Shown: positions 6,451-13,734 of the stretch, one piece after another | Layout: the number at the start of each line of letters is the position of its first letter | How positions within the stretch are numbered: the stretch's first letter is position 1 | Source of the DNA: a virus | Length of the DNA: 50,191 bases | IMG/VR virus record: IMGVR_UViG_3300035670_000312 | Span: 1 to 50,191 of that record | Reading direction: 5' to 3' (one strand) | Position numbers and translations under genes: made by a program | Notes under the pieces: generated by a model | What the model was told of the DNA's origin: nothing | Seen by the model: only the letters and a program-made list of their open reading frames with translations | The model's database searches: none

Positions 6451-7122
6451 GGCGTCAATGTAGTCTCTTTCGCAAAACATTTTACAATATTGTAAAAGTT
6501 TCTCATCCGTAAGGTCGGGTAGAGTTGGGTAGCTTTCTCGGAAACCTTTGTAGAAGTGAGCGGGGCTTAAGTCGCAGTATTTATAAACCCTTGCGTAGTA
6601 CACCAGAATGTGCTCAAGGGGCCAAAACCACATTACCTCATGCTCTATGTTTGTAGAGCACTGTTTAACGTCAATAAACAGTTTGGGCGGGTTGTTCCAA
6701 GGCTCAAATTCAAAATGGTCCAACAACAAGGTGTCACAAGACCCGGAGTAACCATTGGCATCCTCGTTTATTATTTCGGCATTTAAAAAAACGTCGGATT
6801 TTATTTTTTCGTGGTAGCTGATAACTTCGGGATTTTTTTCAATGACTGTCAATTTTGTGACTTTTTTGTTGTTGAGCAACCATTTTTCCCTCAACCCGAA
6901 ACCCAGTCCGGTGCAAATGCAGTGACCTTTAGCTTGGTCGTAGTGGGAGAAGAACTCAAACACCTCGTGGTAAGTTTCTAAGTTTAGGTACATCCACTGT
7001 GACCCCATAACCTTGAAGGATAGGCTCTTCTCGTCTGCCCAAGTAACCTCAACTCCCTCCCCGTTGTCCCAAGGACCTAGGGTAGGGGGGTGAAAATTTA
7101 GTTGTTTAAGGATGCTATTCAT
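6445..7122 (-). CDS. class I SAM methyltransferase-like protein
   Basis: The protein (225 aa from ATG 7122) has a Rossmann-like motif I, CTGLGFGLREKW, followed after a strand by TVIEKNPEV, where the acidic residue would bind the SAM ribose. A later LLLDHFEFEPWNNPPKL could be motif IV. It resembles spermidine-synthase-type class I methyltransferase folds, but the catalytic signature is not diagnostic and the substrate is unknown. The frame is open to 7227, but that part reads poorly and overlaps upstream small genes. No good Shine-Dalgarno precedes 7122, and a strong hairpin sits 9 nt upstream. Confidence 0.5.
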   Translation of the reverse strand: MNSILKQLNFHPPTLGPWDNGEGVEVTWADEKSLSFKVMGSQWMYLNLETYHEVFEFFSHYDQAKGHCICTGLGFGLREKWLLNNKKVTKLTVIEKNPEVISYHEKIKSDVFLNAEIINEDANGYSGSCDTLLLDHFEFEPWNNPPKLFIDVKQCSTNIEHEVMWFWPLEHILVYYARVYKYCDLSPAHFYKGFRESYPTLPDLTDEKLLQYCKMFCERDYIDAG

Positions 7123-7130
7123 AGTGAAAT

Positions 7131-7146
7131 GGGGGCCTAAGCCCCC
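7131..7146 (-). other. GGGGGC-TTAG-GCCCCC hairpin before a start codon
   Basis: Six perfect GC pairs with a 4-nt loop, 9 nt before the ATG at 7122. The following bases (ATTTCAC) are a poor T-run, so it may be a weak terminator or a translational control hairpin. Confidence 0.45.
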
Positions 7147-7153
7147 CGTAATG

Positions 7154-7252
7154 TTAGACGATGCCTTTGGGCAGGTTTGAGACATACTGCCTGTGGATGC
7201 GCTGGTCTGCTTTACGCTTGGCAGCAACGTAGACGAGAAATGCTGGGCTCAT
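7154..7252 (-). CDS. small basic protein, 32 aa
   Basis: It begins MSPAFLVYVAAKRKADQRIH and follows a clear AAGGAG ribosome site inside the end of the preceding gene; its ATGA overlaps that gene's stop. The short hydrophobic N-terminus followed by a basic tail could be a membrane-edge peptide. Too short for a family call. Confidence 0.45.
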   Translation of the reverse strand: MSPAFLVYVAAKRKADQRIHRQYVSNLPKGIV

Positions 7253-7401
7253 AGCTTGCACTCCTTGGCCCCACGGTACTGCTTACCACGATAGGTAAAC
7301 CAGCGAGTTGCATCGCAATGGATGCGATTCCACCAAGTTTTGAAACTGGCTTGGTGTGTCTCGGTGTCGTACTTGACACCCCGATAAGTAGCGATTGACA
7401 T
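7249..7401 (-). CDS. DUF4278-like small protein, 50 aa
   Basis: The protein has two copies of a YRG-x-KY motif, ATYRGVKYDTE near the N-terminus and FTYRGKQYRGAK near the C-terminus. This resembles the small cyanobacterial DUF4278 repeat (from memory, no search run). Its function is unknown in hosts as well. It is coupled by ATGA to the 32-aa gene downstream. A DUF4278-like repeat would suggest acquisition from a cyanobacterial host. Confidence 0.55.
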   Translation of the reverse strand: MSIATYRGVKYDTETHQASFKTWWNRIHCDATRWFTYRGKQYRGAKECKL

Positions 7402-7449
7402 GGGTCTTCGAAATGAATGAACATTCCGCGTTCCTTCAGTCGGCTTTTG

Positions 7450-7475
7450 CGTTCGCTATCCGCGAATAGCGAATG
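7450..7475. repeat. long perfect hairpin in intergenic DNA
   Basis: TTCGCTAT (7452-7459) pairs with ATAGCGAA (7466-7473), extended by a G-T and a C-G pair, with loop CCGCGA. A second inverted repeat GCCTGC/GCAGGC lies at 7507-7521. Neither has a T-run. The rest of 7402-7550 shows no gene I can support. Confidence 0.5.
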
Positions 7476-7550
7476 AACGGCCACGTTCCGAGTCGGCTTA
7501 CTTCCGGCCTGCTTAGCAGGCTGAACGGTAGTTATTGTTACCCTTTGCCG

Positions 7551-7625
7551 TCAGAGTAATACGATAAGTAAAGGAATGGCAAGGGTGCAGAGCCCGAGAA
7601 AGGTCCCAAGGAGGGACTCAATCAC
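7551..7625 (-). CDS. 24-aa single-span membrane peptide
   Basis: A GTG at 7625 overlaps the stop of the upstream membrane gene and reads an almost entirely hydrophobic peptide, MIESLLGTFLGLCTLAIPLL and then IVLL, ending in TGA. It could be a holin-like, photosystem-like or regulatory peptide; nothing in the sequence decides. The tight overlap and clean hydrophobic composition are the only support. Confidence 0.35.
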   Translation of the reverse strand: MIESLLGTFLGLCTLAIPLLIVLL

Positions 7626-7785
7626 GGGCCGAAGACTGGGAGGCTGCATTTTTGCGGAGGGTGAGTTCGCGCTTGGTGACGTTACCAAATGCGGTTTTTA
7701 GAACGACGACGACGCTGGCGAGGCCTGCAAGCCCGATGAGAGCGAGGCCGATGTCAGAGCCAGAGAAGACGGACCAGGTTTCCAT
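7618..7785 (-). CDS. small membrane protein, 55 aa
   Basis: METWSVFSGSDIGLALIGLA is followed by more hydrophobic residues (GLASVVVVL) to about residue 30, then a basic tail rich in Lys and Arg. This is one transmembrane helix with a probable cytoplasmic C-terminus. It follows a canonical promoter at 7807-7835. A lysis or membrane-stress role is possible. It ends overlapping the 24-aa peptide gene. Confidence 0.55.
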   Translation of the reverse strand: METWSVFSGSDIGLALIGLAGLASVVVVLKTAFGNVTKRELTLRKNAASQSSARD

Positions 7786-7806
7786 TTGTTTTTTGTAACT
7801 GTGGTT

Positions 7807-7835
7807 AGTATAGCACGGATGGGGGGAGGGGGCAA
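7807..7835 (-). promoter_or_regulatory. sigma70-type promoter TTGCCC-17-TATACT
   Basis: The -35 is at 7830-7835 and the -10 at 7807-7812 on the minus strand, 21 nt before the ATG at 7785. GCACGG/CCGTGC inverted repeats (7813-7818, 7850-7855) flank it. Confidence 0.6.
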
Positions 7836-7842
7836 GTGCGGT

Positions 7843-8259
7843 TTACCGACCGTGCTGTTTGAGGTAGGTAATGGCGTTTTCTAGGAGGGAGATATTGTCG
7901 AAGAACTGACCGATACCGATGTTGCAGTGCCCGCACAGGAGCCCACGAACTTTACCTGTTTCGTGACAGTGGTCTATGTGTGGTCTCTTACCACGGCTGT
8001 AAGAGAAATCCGTGGTTCCACAGATGGCACAGGAGCCTCTTTGAGCGGACAGCAGAGAATCATACTCTTCTGATGTGATACCAAACTTGGTCCTAATGGT
8101 CCTATCTCTGTGCTTTACAGGATCATATCGGAGTTTTTTGATTTCACATTCGCAGGAGCGACATCTAGACGCTTTACCTGGTTTCCCGTTTGAGCGTCTC
8201 TTGTTGTGAAATTCATCGAGGGGTTTAGTGTTTCCGCAGCGAGTACAAGTTTTATCCAT
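7843..8259 (-). CDS. endonuclease VII-like HNH nuclease beside psbA
   Basis: From ATG 8259 the protein is 138 aa. An N-terminal zinc motif (CTRCGNTKPLDEF, then CRSCECE) is followed by the endonuclease VII core: GSCAICGTT, PHIDHCHETGKVRGLLCGHC, GIGQFFDN. The DHCH and LLCxxCN residues bind zinc and metal. The family resolves branched DNA, but free-standing relatives next to cyanophage psbA act as homing endonucleases on psbA (F-CphI of phage S-PM2). The longer frame to 8286 enters the terminator hairpin, so the ATG after GGAGG is preferred. That ribosome site is the 3' arm of the psbA terminator. Confidence 0.8.
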   Translation of the reverse strand: MDKTCTRCGNTKPLDEFHNKRRSNGKPGKASRCRSCECEIKKLRYDPVKHRDRTIRTKFGITSEEYDSLLSAQRGSCAICGTTDFSYSRGKRPHIDHCHETGKVRGLLCGHCNIGIGQFFDNISLLENAITYLKQHGR

Positions 8260-8261
8260 AG

Positions 8262-8292
8262 AAAAACCTCCGTTACAATTTAGCAACGGAGG
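8262..8292 (-). terminator. psbA terminator that also hides a ribosome site
   Basis: CCTCCGTT pairs with AACGGAGG (8267-8274 with 8285-8292, 10-nt loop), followed on the minus strand by TTTTT. The 3' arm AACGGAGG is the Shine-Dalgarno of the endonuclease gene starting at 8259. Confidence 0.75.
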
Positions 8293-8309
8293 CGTAAAGT
8301 AAATCTAAA

Positions 8310-8841
8310 TCAACCGATGGTCGGGGCAGTCAGAGCAACCGGGGTTGCTTCAACAGAAGCCAGATCCAGAGGGAACTGGTGAGCATTCCGTTCGTGCATC
8401 GTTTCGAAGCCGAGGTTAGCACGGTTGAGAATATCAGCCCAGGTGTTGATTACATGCCCCTGGCTGTCAAGTAGGGACTGGTTGAAGTTGAAACCGTTGA
8501 GGTTGAACGCCATTGTTGAAACGCCCAAGGCAGCAAACCAGATACCGACAACAGGCCAAGCAGCAAGGAAAAAGTGTAGCGAACGAGAGTTGTTGAACGA
8601 AGCATACTGGAAAATCAGGCGACCGAAGTAACCGTGTGCAGCCACTATGTTATATGTTTCTTGTTCTTGACCAAACTTGTAACCATAGTTCTGAGACTCG
8701 TTTTCGGTAGTCTCACGGACAAGGCTGGAAGTAACCAGCGAACCGTGCATAGCACTGAACAGAGAACCACCGAACACACCTGCAACTCCCAGCATGTGGA
8801 AGGGATGCATCAGGATGTTGTGCTCAGCCTGGAAGACCAAC
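8310..8841 (-). other. psbA: psbA exon 3
   Basis: Exon 3 is 532 nt and starts with the G that completes Met183, followed by LVFQAEH. It carries the D1 C-terminus and stop codon. Confidence 0.9.
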
Positions 8842-11101
8842 CTATAGGGCTGAGCGGACTTGTGTTTCCACAAGGATTGGACTATATCATCACTCTTGCG
8901 AGTGTCGGGCGCTAATCCGGTAATTAAGAGGACTGAACCTCTCCGGTAGTCTCTGAACCTTTCCAGAGTGTACTCTGGACTTGGCTGCTGATTGCCTTAC
9001 CGAACTGAGTTTCAATGAACTCCCAGAACTGGGAGCTAGTGTTCCTGCCGTACCCGTATTTGTCATGGAACTGTTTGTGAAGTTCCCTGCTGATACAAAT
9101 ACCGTTGGAAGGATCGTATCTCTTTTCCTCACACCAATCCCAGCTATTCAAGTGATGAACGACTGTTCTGGCAGCCCCTGAGAAGGGACATTTCCATTTG
9201 AAGTGTTCTCGGACTTGTTTTCTCCACTGATAGTACATAAAGGAAAGGTTCTTGAAGTCTCGGCCCATCTTACCTTTGAAGGCTGGGTGGTCGGAACCAA
9301 ACTTTCCATTCAGTGTTCCTTTTCTTCCTTTAGCCTTGACTGAGAGTTTTTGACAGGTCTCGGGAGAGACTATCTTTCCACTATGGCGAAGGGAGATGGA
9401 GGTTTTCTTACAGTGGGGGCAGCCGGTTTTCTTGGAATTGAGGTAGGAGGCTACGGATGTGGTAAAGGGGTTACCACAGGTAAAACATTGAAACTGGACT
9501 TTACTCTTCACACCCCTGTATCCAGAGAAGTCTAGTACCTTGTGGTTCCGTGCTTCGCAGATTGGAGTTAGGTCGGCTTCTGTTAGCCGTCGGGACATAC
9601 ATTCAACATTATGCTGAATAAATTATACCCGTTAGGTGTAAAGGTAAACTAGTTCGGGTTAGGTTTCCAGCAATTCACCCGATTTATACTACACATTGGT
9701 CAGTTTATGTAGTTGAAGGTGCCGCTGATACCCAGGGGCATAGCGTCAGAGAAAGAACCCTGACCGAAGGGATACACCAGGAACACTGCAGAAGCAGCAG
9801 CCACGGGTGCGCTGTAAGCAACGCAGATCCAGGGGCGCATACCAAGCACAGTATGCGAATGTGGACTATATCATCACCATATCGTTGAACGATTTAGGTG
9901 TCGGGCGCTAATGTCGTATTACGTGAGAAGCGTCTCACACCGACTAGTCTCTGAACCTTCCGTCCTCGCTAGGACGGCTTGGCTGCTGATTGCACGGATT
10001 GTAATACTCTCTAGCGGTTCCTAGATTGACTTGATAGTCAATGAAGTCAGAAGAAAGACGGTGATAAGGGATTCGGACACCATCGATTCTGATGCCCCAC
10101 CTTTTCAGGTTTCCTTTTCGTTGAACTTTTGCCCGAGGGTCAAACATTCCGGTTTGAGTTTCCCTTTGCATTGAGGTGCAAGAGATTCCCCCGAGATGTC
10201 CAGCAAACGATCTTTGATCGTCAGTAAGCAAGGTATTCAACTCTAACATCCACTCTCTCTTCTCTTCGGAGGGTCTCTTTAAAGACTGCTCTCGTTGCCA
10301 ATCAGAGTTATGGAAGTTAGTTCCGTTTTCTTTGTGAGTTTCAGCAGTCTTACGACCACCTAGTTTCCCAGCGTAGACAGCCATCTCACGACGAGCGTCT
10401 TCGTCTCTCCAACCACACATTTTACGCCAGGCGTAACGATCTTTCTCAGTTCCTTTCGCAAGCCAGCGATAGTAGTGAGCAAGTTTGTGGTTATCGAAAG
10501 AGCATTTGACGACATTGTCCTTTAAGTACTCGCCACCTTCGTGCCCTGGAATAACACGATGGTTTTCGAAATAACCTCGAAGGGATGATTCCAAGGTTTT
10601 CAAGTATTCAATAAAGGCGTCGTAGATGTCCATGTTTCCAGCAATTCACCCGATGTTTATCTTGGGGTTTCCCCCAAGAGCCGCCTAGGGTTGACGGTAA
10701 GACAGTTCCCACTCACGACCCATGTAAGCGTAGACGCCAATGAGGAAGTGGAAAACAACCAGTTGGAAAGGGCCGCCATTATAGAGCCATTCATCGAGAC
10801 TAGCAGCTTCCCAGATGGGATAAAAGTGAAGACCGATTGCATTGGAAGAAGGCACAACTGCGCCAGAGATAATGTTGTTTCCATACATCAGAGATCCGGA
10901 AACCGGTTCCCGAATGCCATCAATGTCCACAGGGGGAGCACCGATGAATGCGATAATAAAGCAAGTGGTTGCAGCGAGCAGGCAAGGAATCATCAGGACT
11001 CCAAACCAACCAACATACAGCCGGTTATCAGTGGATGTTACCCATTGACAGAAAGACTCCCAAGGATTAGAACGGGAGCGAGTTAAAACAGACGAAGCCA
11101 T
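8310..11101 (-). CDS. psbA: psbA, photosystem II D1 protein (three exons, two group I introns)
   Basis: Joining 11101-10694, 9846-9707 and 8841-8310 gives 1080 nt, a complete 359-aa D1 with no frame defect. Exon 1 runs from MASSVLTR to WELSYR, exon 2 from [14 protein letters not shown] to GTFNY, and the third exon completes M then [15 protein letters not shown] to the C-terminus. The manganese-cluster ligands near the end are present (MHERNAH, DLA) with the usual cleavage at DLA/SVEA. D1 carries the reaction-centre cofactors and turns over fast in light; phage copies keep photosynthesis going during infection. A class 1 promoter lies 77 nt upstream and a strong terminator follows. Without splicing, exon 1 stops after YRQP. 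Confidence 0.95.
8924..9598 (-). CDS. intron-encoded HNH homing endonuclease (intron 2)
   Basis: This 224-aa protein starts [20 protein letters not shown]. It has a zinc ribbon (FQCFTCGNP and CPHCKK, about residues 35-65), then the HNH core [10 protein letters not shown], with [18 protein letters not shown] as the second half. It lies in the peripheral loop of the psbA intron 2 ribozyme. It has its own class 1 promoter inside the intron (9622-9649), so it can be made early without psbA splicing. Expected target: the intronless psbA exon 2/3 junction. Its final codons overlap the conserved ribozyme core. Confidence 0.85.
   Translation of the reverse strand: MSRRLTEADLTPICEARNHKVLDFSGYRGVKSKVQFQCFTCGNPFTTSVASYLNSKKTGCPHCKKTSISLRHSGKIVSPETCQKLSVKAKGRKGTLNGKFGSDHPAFKGKMGRDFKNLSFMYYQWRKQVREHFKWKCPFSGAARTVVHHLNSWDWCEEKRYDPSNGICISRELHKQFHDKYGYGRNTSSQFWEFIETQFGKAISSQVQSTLWKGSETTGEVQSS
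9622..9649 (-). promoter_or_regulatory. class 1 promoter inside psbA intron 2
   Basis: GTTTAC (9644-9649), a 16-nt spacer and TATAAT (9622-9627), 24 nt before the HNH start at 9598. The match is close to the class 1 consensus. Confidence 0.7.
9707..9846 (-). other. psbA: psbA exon 2
   Basis: Exon 2 is 140 nt, D1 residues 137-182 plus the first two bases of Met183. It begins after an intron-final G and ends in ACTACAT, whose ACUACAU pairs fully with GUGUAGU in the next intron (U-G at the splice site). Confidence 0.88.
9847..10693 (-). ncRNA. group I intron 1 of psbA
   Basis: An 847-nt intron with P2-like hairpin CTTGGGG-GAAA-CCCCAAG near its 5' end, P element at 10634-10646, TTAGCGCCCGACAC near 9898-9911, GTTCAGAGAC near 9948-9957, and GATATAGTCC at 9863-9872. 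It ends in G before CTTGGT of exon 2. The HNH gene 9944-10633 fills the loop between core halves. Confidence 0.82.
9944..10633 (-). CDS. intron-encoded HNH homing endonuclease (intron 1)
   Basis: This 229-aa protein has HNH residues in [18 protein letters not shown] (about 23-40) and [15 protein letters not shown], the compact phage type without a zinc ribbon. It differs completely from the intron 2 enzyme. A basic middle ([15 protein letters not shown]) resembles NUMOD-like DNA contacts. The start follows the P element by a few bases and the C-terminus runs into the 3' ribozyme core. No separate promoter is visible, so it probably depends on the psbA transcript. The likely target is the intronless exon 1/2 junction. 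Confidence 0.82.
   Translation of the reverse strand: MDIYDAFIEYLKTLESSLRGYFENHRVIPGHEGGEYLKDNVVKCSFDNHKLAHYYRWLAKGTEKDRYAWRKMCGWRDEDARREMAVYAGKLGGRKTAETHKENGTNFHNSDWQREQSLKRPSEEKREWMLELNTLLTDDQRSFAGHLGGISCTSMQRETQTGMFDPRAKVQRKGNLKRWGIRIDGVRIPYHRLSSDFIDYQVNLGTAREYYNPCNQQPSRPSEDGRFRD
10694..11101 (-). other. psbA: psbA exon 1
   Basis: Exon 1 is 408 nt, encoding D1 residues 1-136 and ending in the codon CGT. The last exon base is U, and CCGU can pair with GCGG inside the intron, placing the required U-G wobble at the splice site. Confidence 0.85.
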
Positions 11102-11177
11102 TAGTCATAGTAAGTACATGTGCGAAGAATGACTCAGCGACAGGGATCCTTGCACCAGGAACGTCGCCTACACTACT

Positions 11178-11205
11178 ATTTTACCTAATGTTAAGCCTTG
11201 TAAAG
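11178..11205 (-). promoter_or_regulatory. class 1 promoter of psbA
   Basis: CTTTAC (11200-11205), a 16-nt spacer and TAAAAT (11178-11183), leaving a 77-nt leader before the psbA ATG. The -35 differs from GTTTAC at one base. Confidence 0.55.
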
Positions 11206-11232
11206 CGTTTTCCCGTAGGTAGAAATGCTTAA

Positions 11233-11427
11233 TTATGTGCCGGGGCCACCGAGCTTGCGGTTGATTTTGTCAATCATGTCATCTTCTGCCTCCGGGCCGT
11301 CGTCGGACCCTCCCACGGATGCGGCTATACCGAACACCGTGTCCCAATAGGTGCTGTAGTCTTTTTCAGACAGTGCTGTTTTTGCTTTTTGAAGTTGCCG
11401 TTTGATTGAGGGTTTGTCAAAAGCCAT
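11233..11427 (-). CDS. hypothetical protein, 64 aa
   Basis: It starts MAFDKPSIKRQLQKAKTALS, a basic helix, and continues through SEKDYSTYWDTVFGIAASVG into an acidic, helical C-terminus. It follows the 463-aa HNH-like gene by 18 nt and precedes the psbA promoter. No catalytic motif or membrane segment. Family not recognised. Confidence 0.55.
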   Translation of the reverse strand: MAFDKPSIKRQLQKAKTALSEKDYSTYWDTVFGIAASVGGSDDGPEAEDDMIDKINRKLGGPGT

Positions 11428-11445
11428 GATGTTCTCTGCGTCGGA

Positions 11446-12837
11446 TTACCTGTTTTTCTTTAGTTTGGAGTCTAACCAGGAGTCCCAAGGCTTGGCCCCC
11501 CTGTTTGAGTTTGGCCCCTCTTCCGCGATAAGGAAATTTTTGTGGTTGTCTGCGATCCTGCGAACCTCCTGAGGTTCAAGTTTAGCTGCCCTGTTCGTAC
11601 TGATTGGCTGGAAATGGTCCACAGAGCTTCTCGCCTCGCCAACCTTGGGGGCAAGGCCCGGAATTGCAACCGGTTGCCCCGACACACCAGAGCGACCGCC
11701 CTGATCATGCCAGCGTTGAACCACTTCGCGCAGTCGAGCCTCTTTCTCCTTGGGATTTGCGTTGTACCACGCACGTAGCTTAACCCCCTCGTTGCCACTC
11801 GCGTCAAGACCATTAAAGACGATAGCGTTCTTTTCTGACTCCGACAGACCTTTGATGATTTCGCCAACCGTTTTAGGGAGTCCCGGACGTGGGGGTAGTT
11901 TTTGTGTGGGCCACTCTCCCCCAGTCTCTTTCTGATTACGGCGAAAGTCTGAGATGTTGGGTAAGTGCCGATCGGTATCTTTTGACGAAGCCCGGTTTTG
12001 CATCCAAACTCCTTCCCTCTTTTGTGAGGCTTTTTTCGGAGCACTATATACAAGACCATCTTCCGGGGAAATCCATTTCCTTTGACCTGTAAAGGTTGTG
12101 TCAGGAATCATGTTTTTGGGTGCCGGGAACCGAGAGTTATTTCGATCTTCAAGAGATTTTGGAGCCCCGTCCTTAACGATCGCGGTCCAACCGTTGGCTT
12201 GACTTGTTAGCGCCTTATCAATTTCTGCTTTGGTGTAGGGAGAGCCATCCCGGTGAGTGGGTACTCCACCCTTCATGCCAAGTTTCTCTGCTACTTGTTG
12301 ATTCCAGTATGCTTGCTGCTCTGGGGGGAGTTTGTTAATCGTACTCTGTAGTTTGTCGAGGGCGGCATCCAACTTCTCAGAGCGGCCTCTAAATTGGTTG
12401 GGGCCTTCTCCAGTTGGAGTTGGTGCTCCTTGTGGAGGTTGAGGTTGTTTAGGCTTAGCCAGTGCTTCCGCCGGGCTCAGGAGTCTACCGGTCTTCGGCT
12501 CATTGGACTTCTCTCTCGGCGGCTTCGCTGCTTTCTCCTCCCTCAGGATTCCCTTAGCCTGGGACTTCAGTGCTTGATCTTCGGGCGAAGGCCTCAAGCT
12601 GGCGGCGGTAGGTGCAGCAGGCGCAGGCATCTTGCCCTGCATCCTTTGCTGCAACATGTTGCGAACTTTTGTCGTTGCGACACCAGCAGACTCTGGCATC
12701 TCCACGAGGCAGTCCATGTTGGCTGCAACACATGCGGCAGAGCAGTTCTTACCTTTCTTACAGCGTTTCCGCCCACCACCTACGGCTCTACTTTTTGCTG
12801 TGCGAATTTCACCAACGGTTGGCGCATTAACTGCCAT
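11446..12837 (-). CDS. HNH-like protein with a Cys-rich N-terminal motif
   Basis: This 463-aa protein has three parts. Residues 22-46 hold C26, C32, C36 and C43 in a CKKGKNCSAACVAANMDCLV motif. Residues 60-150 are a Pro/Ala/Lys-rich disordered linker. The C-terminal 70 residues contain SSVDHFQPIST, ADNHKNFLIAEEGPNSNRG and PWDSWL, an HNH-type metal site. The build is that of a virion-delivered nuclease or polymorphic-toxin-like effector rather than a homing enzyme (inference). It follows a 108-aa gene by 3 nt, and GGAAA lies before its ATG. Confidence 0.6.
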   Translation of the reverse strand: MAVNAPTVGEIRTAKSRAVGGGRKRCKKGKNCSAACVAANMDCLVEMPESAGVATTKVRNMLQQRMQGKMPAPAAPTAASLRPSPEDQALKSQAKGILREEKAAKPPREKSNEPKTGRLLSPAEALAKPKQPQPPQGAPTPTGEGPNQFRGRSEKLDAALDKLQSTINKLPPEQQAYWNQQVAEKLGMKGGVPTHRDGSPYTKAEIDKALTSQANGWTAIVKDGAPKSLEDRNNSRFPAPKNMIPDTTFTGQRKWISPEDGLVYSAPKKASQKREGVWMQNRASSKDTDRHLPNISDFRRNQKETGGEWPTQKLPPRPGLPKTVGEIIKGLSESEKNAIVFNGLDASGNEGVKLRAWYNANPKEKEARLREVVQRWHDQGGRSGVSGQPVAIPGLAPKVGEARSSVDHFQPISTNRAAKLEPQEVRRIADNHKNFLIAEEGPNSNRGAKPWDSWLDSKLKKNR

Positions 12838-12840
12838 GGC

Positions 12841-13167
12841 TTATTTTCCTTTCTTGGACATCCATGAAGCTTTTTTCAACTCTTCCTTTGTCATCTCTCT
12901 ACCAGTCTTCTTCATGAAGGCTTTCTTCAACTTTGCCATGCGAGCGTTGGACGATGCCGCCTCTGTCTTCCCGGCCTTCAATTTAGCAGCCTCGGCATCA
13001 GAGATTTGCTTGCCTTTCTCACAAGTTTCGCCAGGTTCAATCCCGTAGATATCTCCGCTAGCCATCAAGCACTGAACAAAGTCATACTCTTCACCTTCGG
13101 CAAAGTCCATCCCTTCGGCACACATTGCCTGAAACTTTTCTAGTGCCTCCTCGGTGAAGTAGCTCAT
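12841..13167 (-). CDS. hypothetical protein, 108 aa, basic C-terminus
   Basis: The N-terminus is acidic (MSYFTEEALEKFQAMCAEGM) and the C-terminal 40 residues are Lys-rich, ending in EELKKASWMSKKGK. It is coupled to the HNH-like gene downstream. A cysteine-containing DIYGIEPGETCEKGKQI segment lies in the middle. A small nucleic-acid or virion protein is possible. No family recognised. Confidence 0.55.
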   Translation of the reverse strand: MSYFTEEALEKFQAMCAEGMDFAEGEEYDFVQCLMASGDIYGIEPGETCEKGKQISDAEAAKLKAGKTEAASSNARMAKLKKAFMKKTGREMTKEELKKASWMSKKGK

Positions 13168-13243
13168 TGGTGTATCGGGTTAGTGTTCGATTTATCGAAA
13201 GCTCATCAGACTGGAGATACGATAATACTCCAATAAGAAAGGG

Positions 13244-13282
13244 TGCGGGAGAAGTGTCTCGAACTCACCCCTTGATCCCGCA
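13244..13282 (-). other. structured intergenic inverted repeat
   Basis: TGCGGGA (13244-13250) pairs with TCCCGCA (13276-13282), with inner GTG/CAC pairs around a TTCGA-containing loop that recalls a T-arm but cannot be closed as a tRNA. It is part of the 198-nt gap 13168-13365, in which I find no convincing gene. Confidence 0.35.
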
Positions 13283-13356
13283 TTACTTCCTTTCGCTTGG
13301 GGACACCACCGACTTAACGGGCCAGACCTCGCGGCACCTGACTTGTCCATGCAGAG

Positions 13357-13366
13357 AGTTTTACCC
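13357..13366 (-). promoter_or_regulatory. class 2 box without an obvious gene start
   Basis: GGGTAAAACT overlaps the end of the 122-aa gene. The next good start is 190 nt away, so either a long leader or an unrecognised product lies downstream. Confidence 0.35.
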
Positions 13367-13734
13367 TACTCTGACCAGGGGGATTTGATCTCCATAGCCC
13401 CTCCGAGTAACTCCTGCGCCTTTGACCCATCGGGCGGATGCTCAATGAGCACAGCACCGGTTTGTTCATTGTGCGTGGTGACCTTGGCTTCAGGGTACTT
13501 CTCTTGAAACTTCTTTACGATAGCTTCATTCTCTTCCTCTTGCCACTGCTCTTTGATCTGTCCAACCTGGCGGTCAACATCGCTCAGAGTGACTTTGGTC
13601 TTCCACAGAACCCAGTCTGGGAAACAGTGGGCCATTGCCATCTGGGCAAGCTTGTTTGTTCTAAGAGAGGGCCAAATGTCGCAGAAACGCCAAAGGGTTT
13701 CGTAAATGAGTGCGTTCAGAATGTTGTAGTTCAT
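13366..13734 (-). CDS. hypothetical protein, 122 aa
   Basis: The N-terminus is hydrophobic and aromatic (MNYNILNALIYETLWRFCDI), followed by an acidic helix (QIKEQWQEEENEAIVKKF) and a strand-rich C-terminus. The ATG overlaps the L,D-transpeptidase stop by ATGA, so the two are co-expressed. It may be a partner or chaperone of that enzyme, but nothing in the sequence shows this. Confidence 0.55.
   Translation of the reverse strand: MNYNILNALIYETLWRFCDIWPSLRTNKLAQMAMAHCFPDWVLWKTKVTLSDVDRQVGQIKEQWQEEENEAIVKKFQEKYPEAKVTTHNEQTGAVLIEHPPDGSKAQELLGGAMEIKSPWSE

Larger units (their letters stand above)
8842..9706 (-). ncRNA. group I intron 2 of psbA
   Basis: An 865-nt intron. The P element AATTGCTGGAAAC is at 9663-9675, TTAGCGCCCGACAC at 8902-8915, GTTCAGAGAC at 8949-8958 and the S-like GATATAGTCC at 8879-8888. 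It ends in G and the P1 helix is 7 bp. The HNH gene 8924-9598 is inserted between the 5' and 3' core halves and its C-terminal codons run into the 3' core. These core boxes are the same as those in intron 1. Confidence 0.85.

Noticed and set aside
13244-13282. tRNA-like acceptor stem plus TTCGA loop
   Set aside because: Only 25 nt separate the acceptor arms, with no D- or anticodon arm; not a tRNA.
13192-13350. 52-aa minus-strand ORF (MDKSGAARSG...) right after a class 2 box
   Set aside because: The ATG lies only 8 nt past the box, there is no Shine-Dalgarno, and much of it is the hairpin at 13244-13282; composition is not protein-like.
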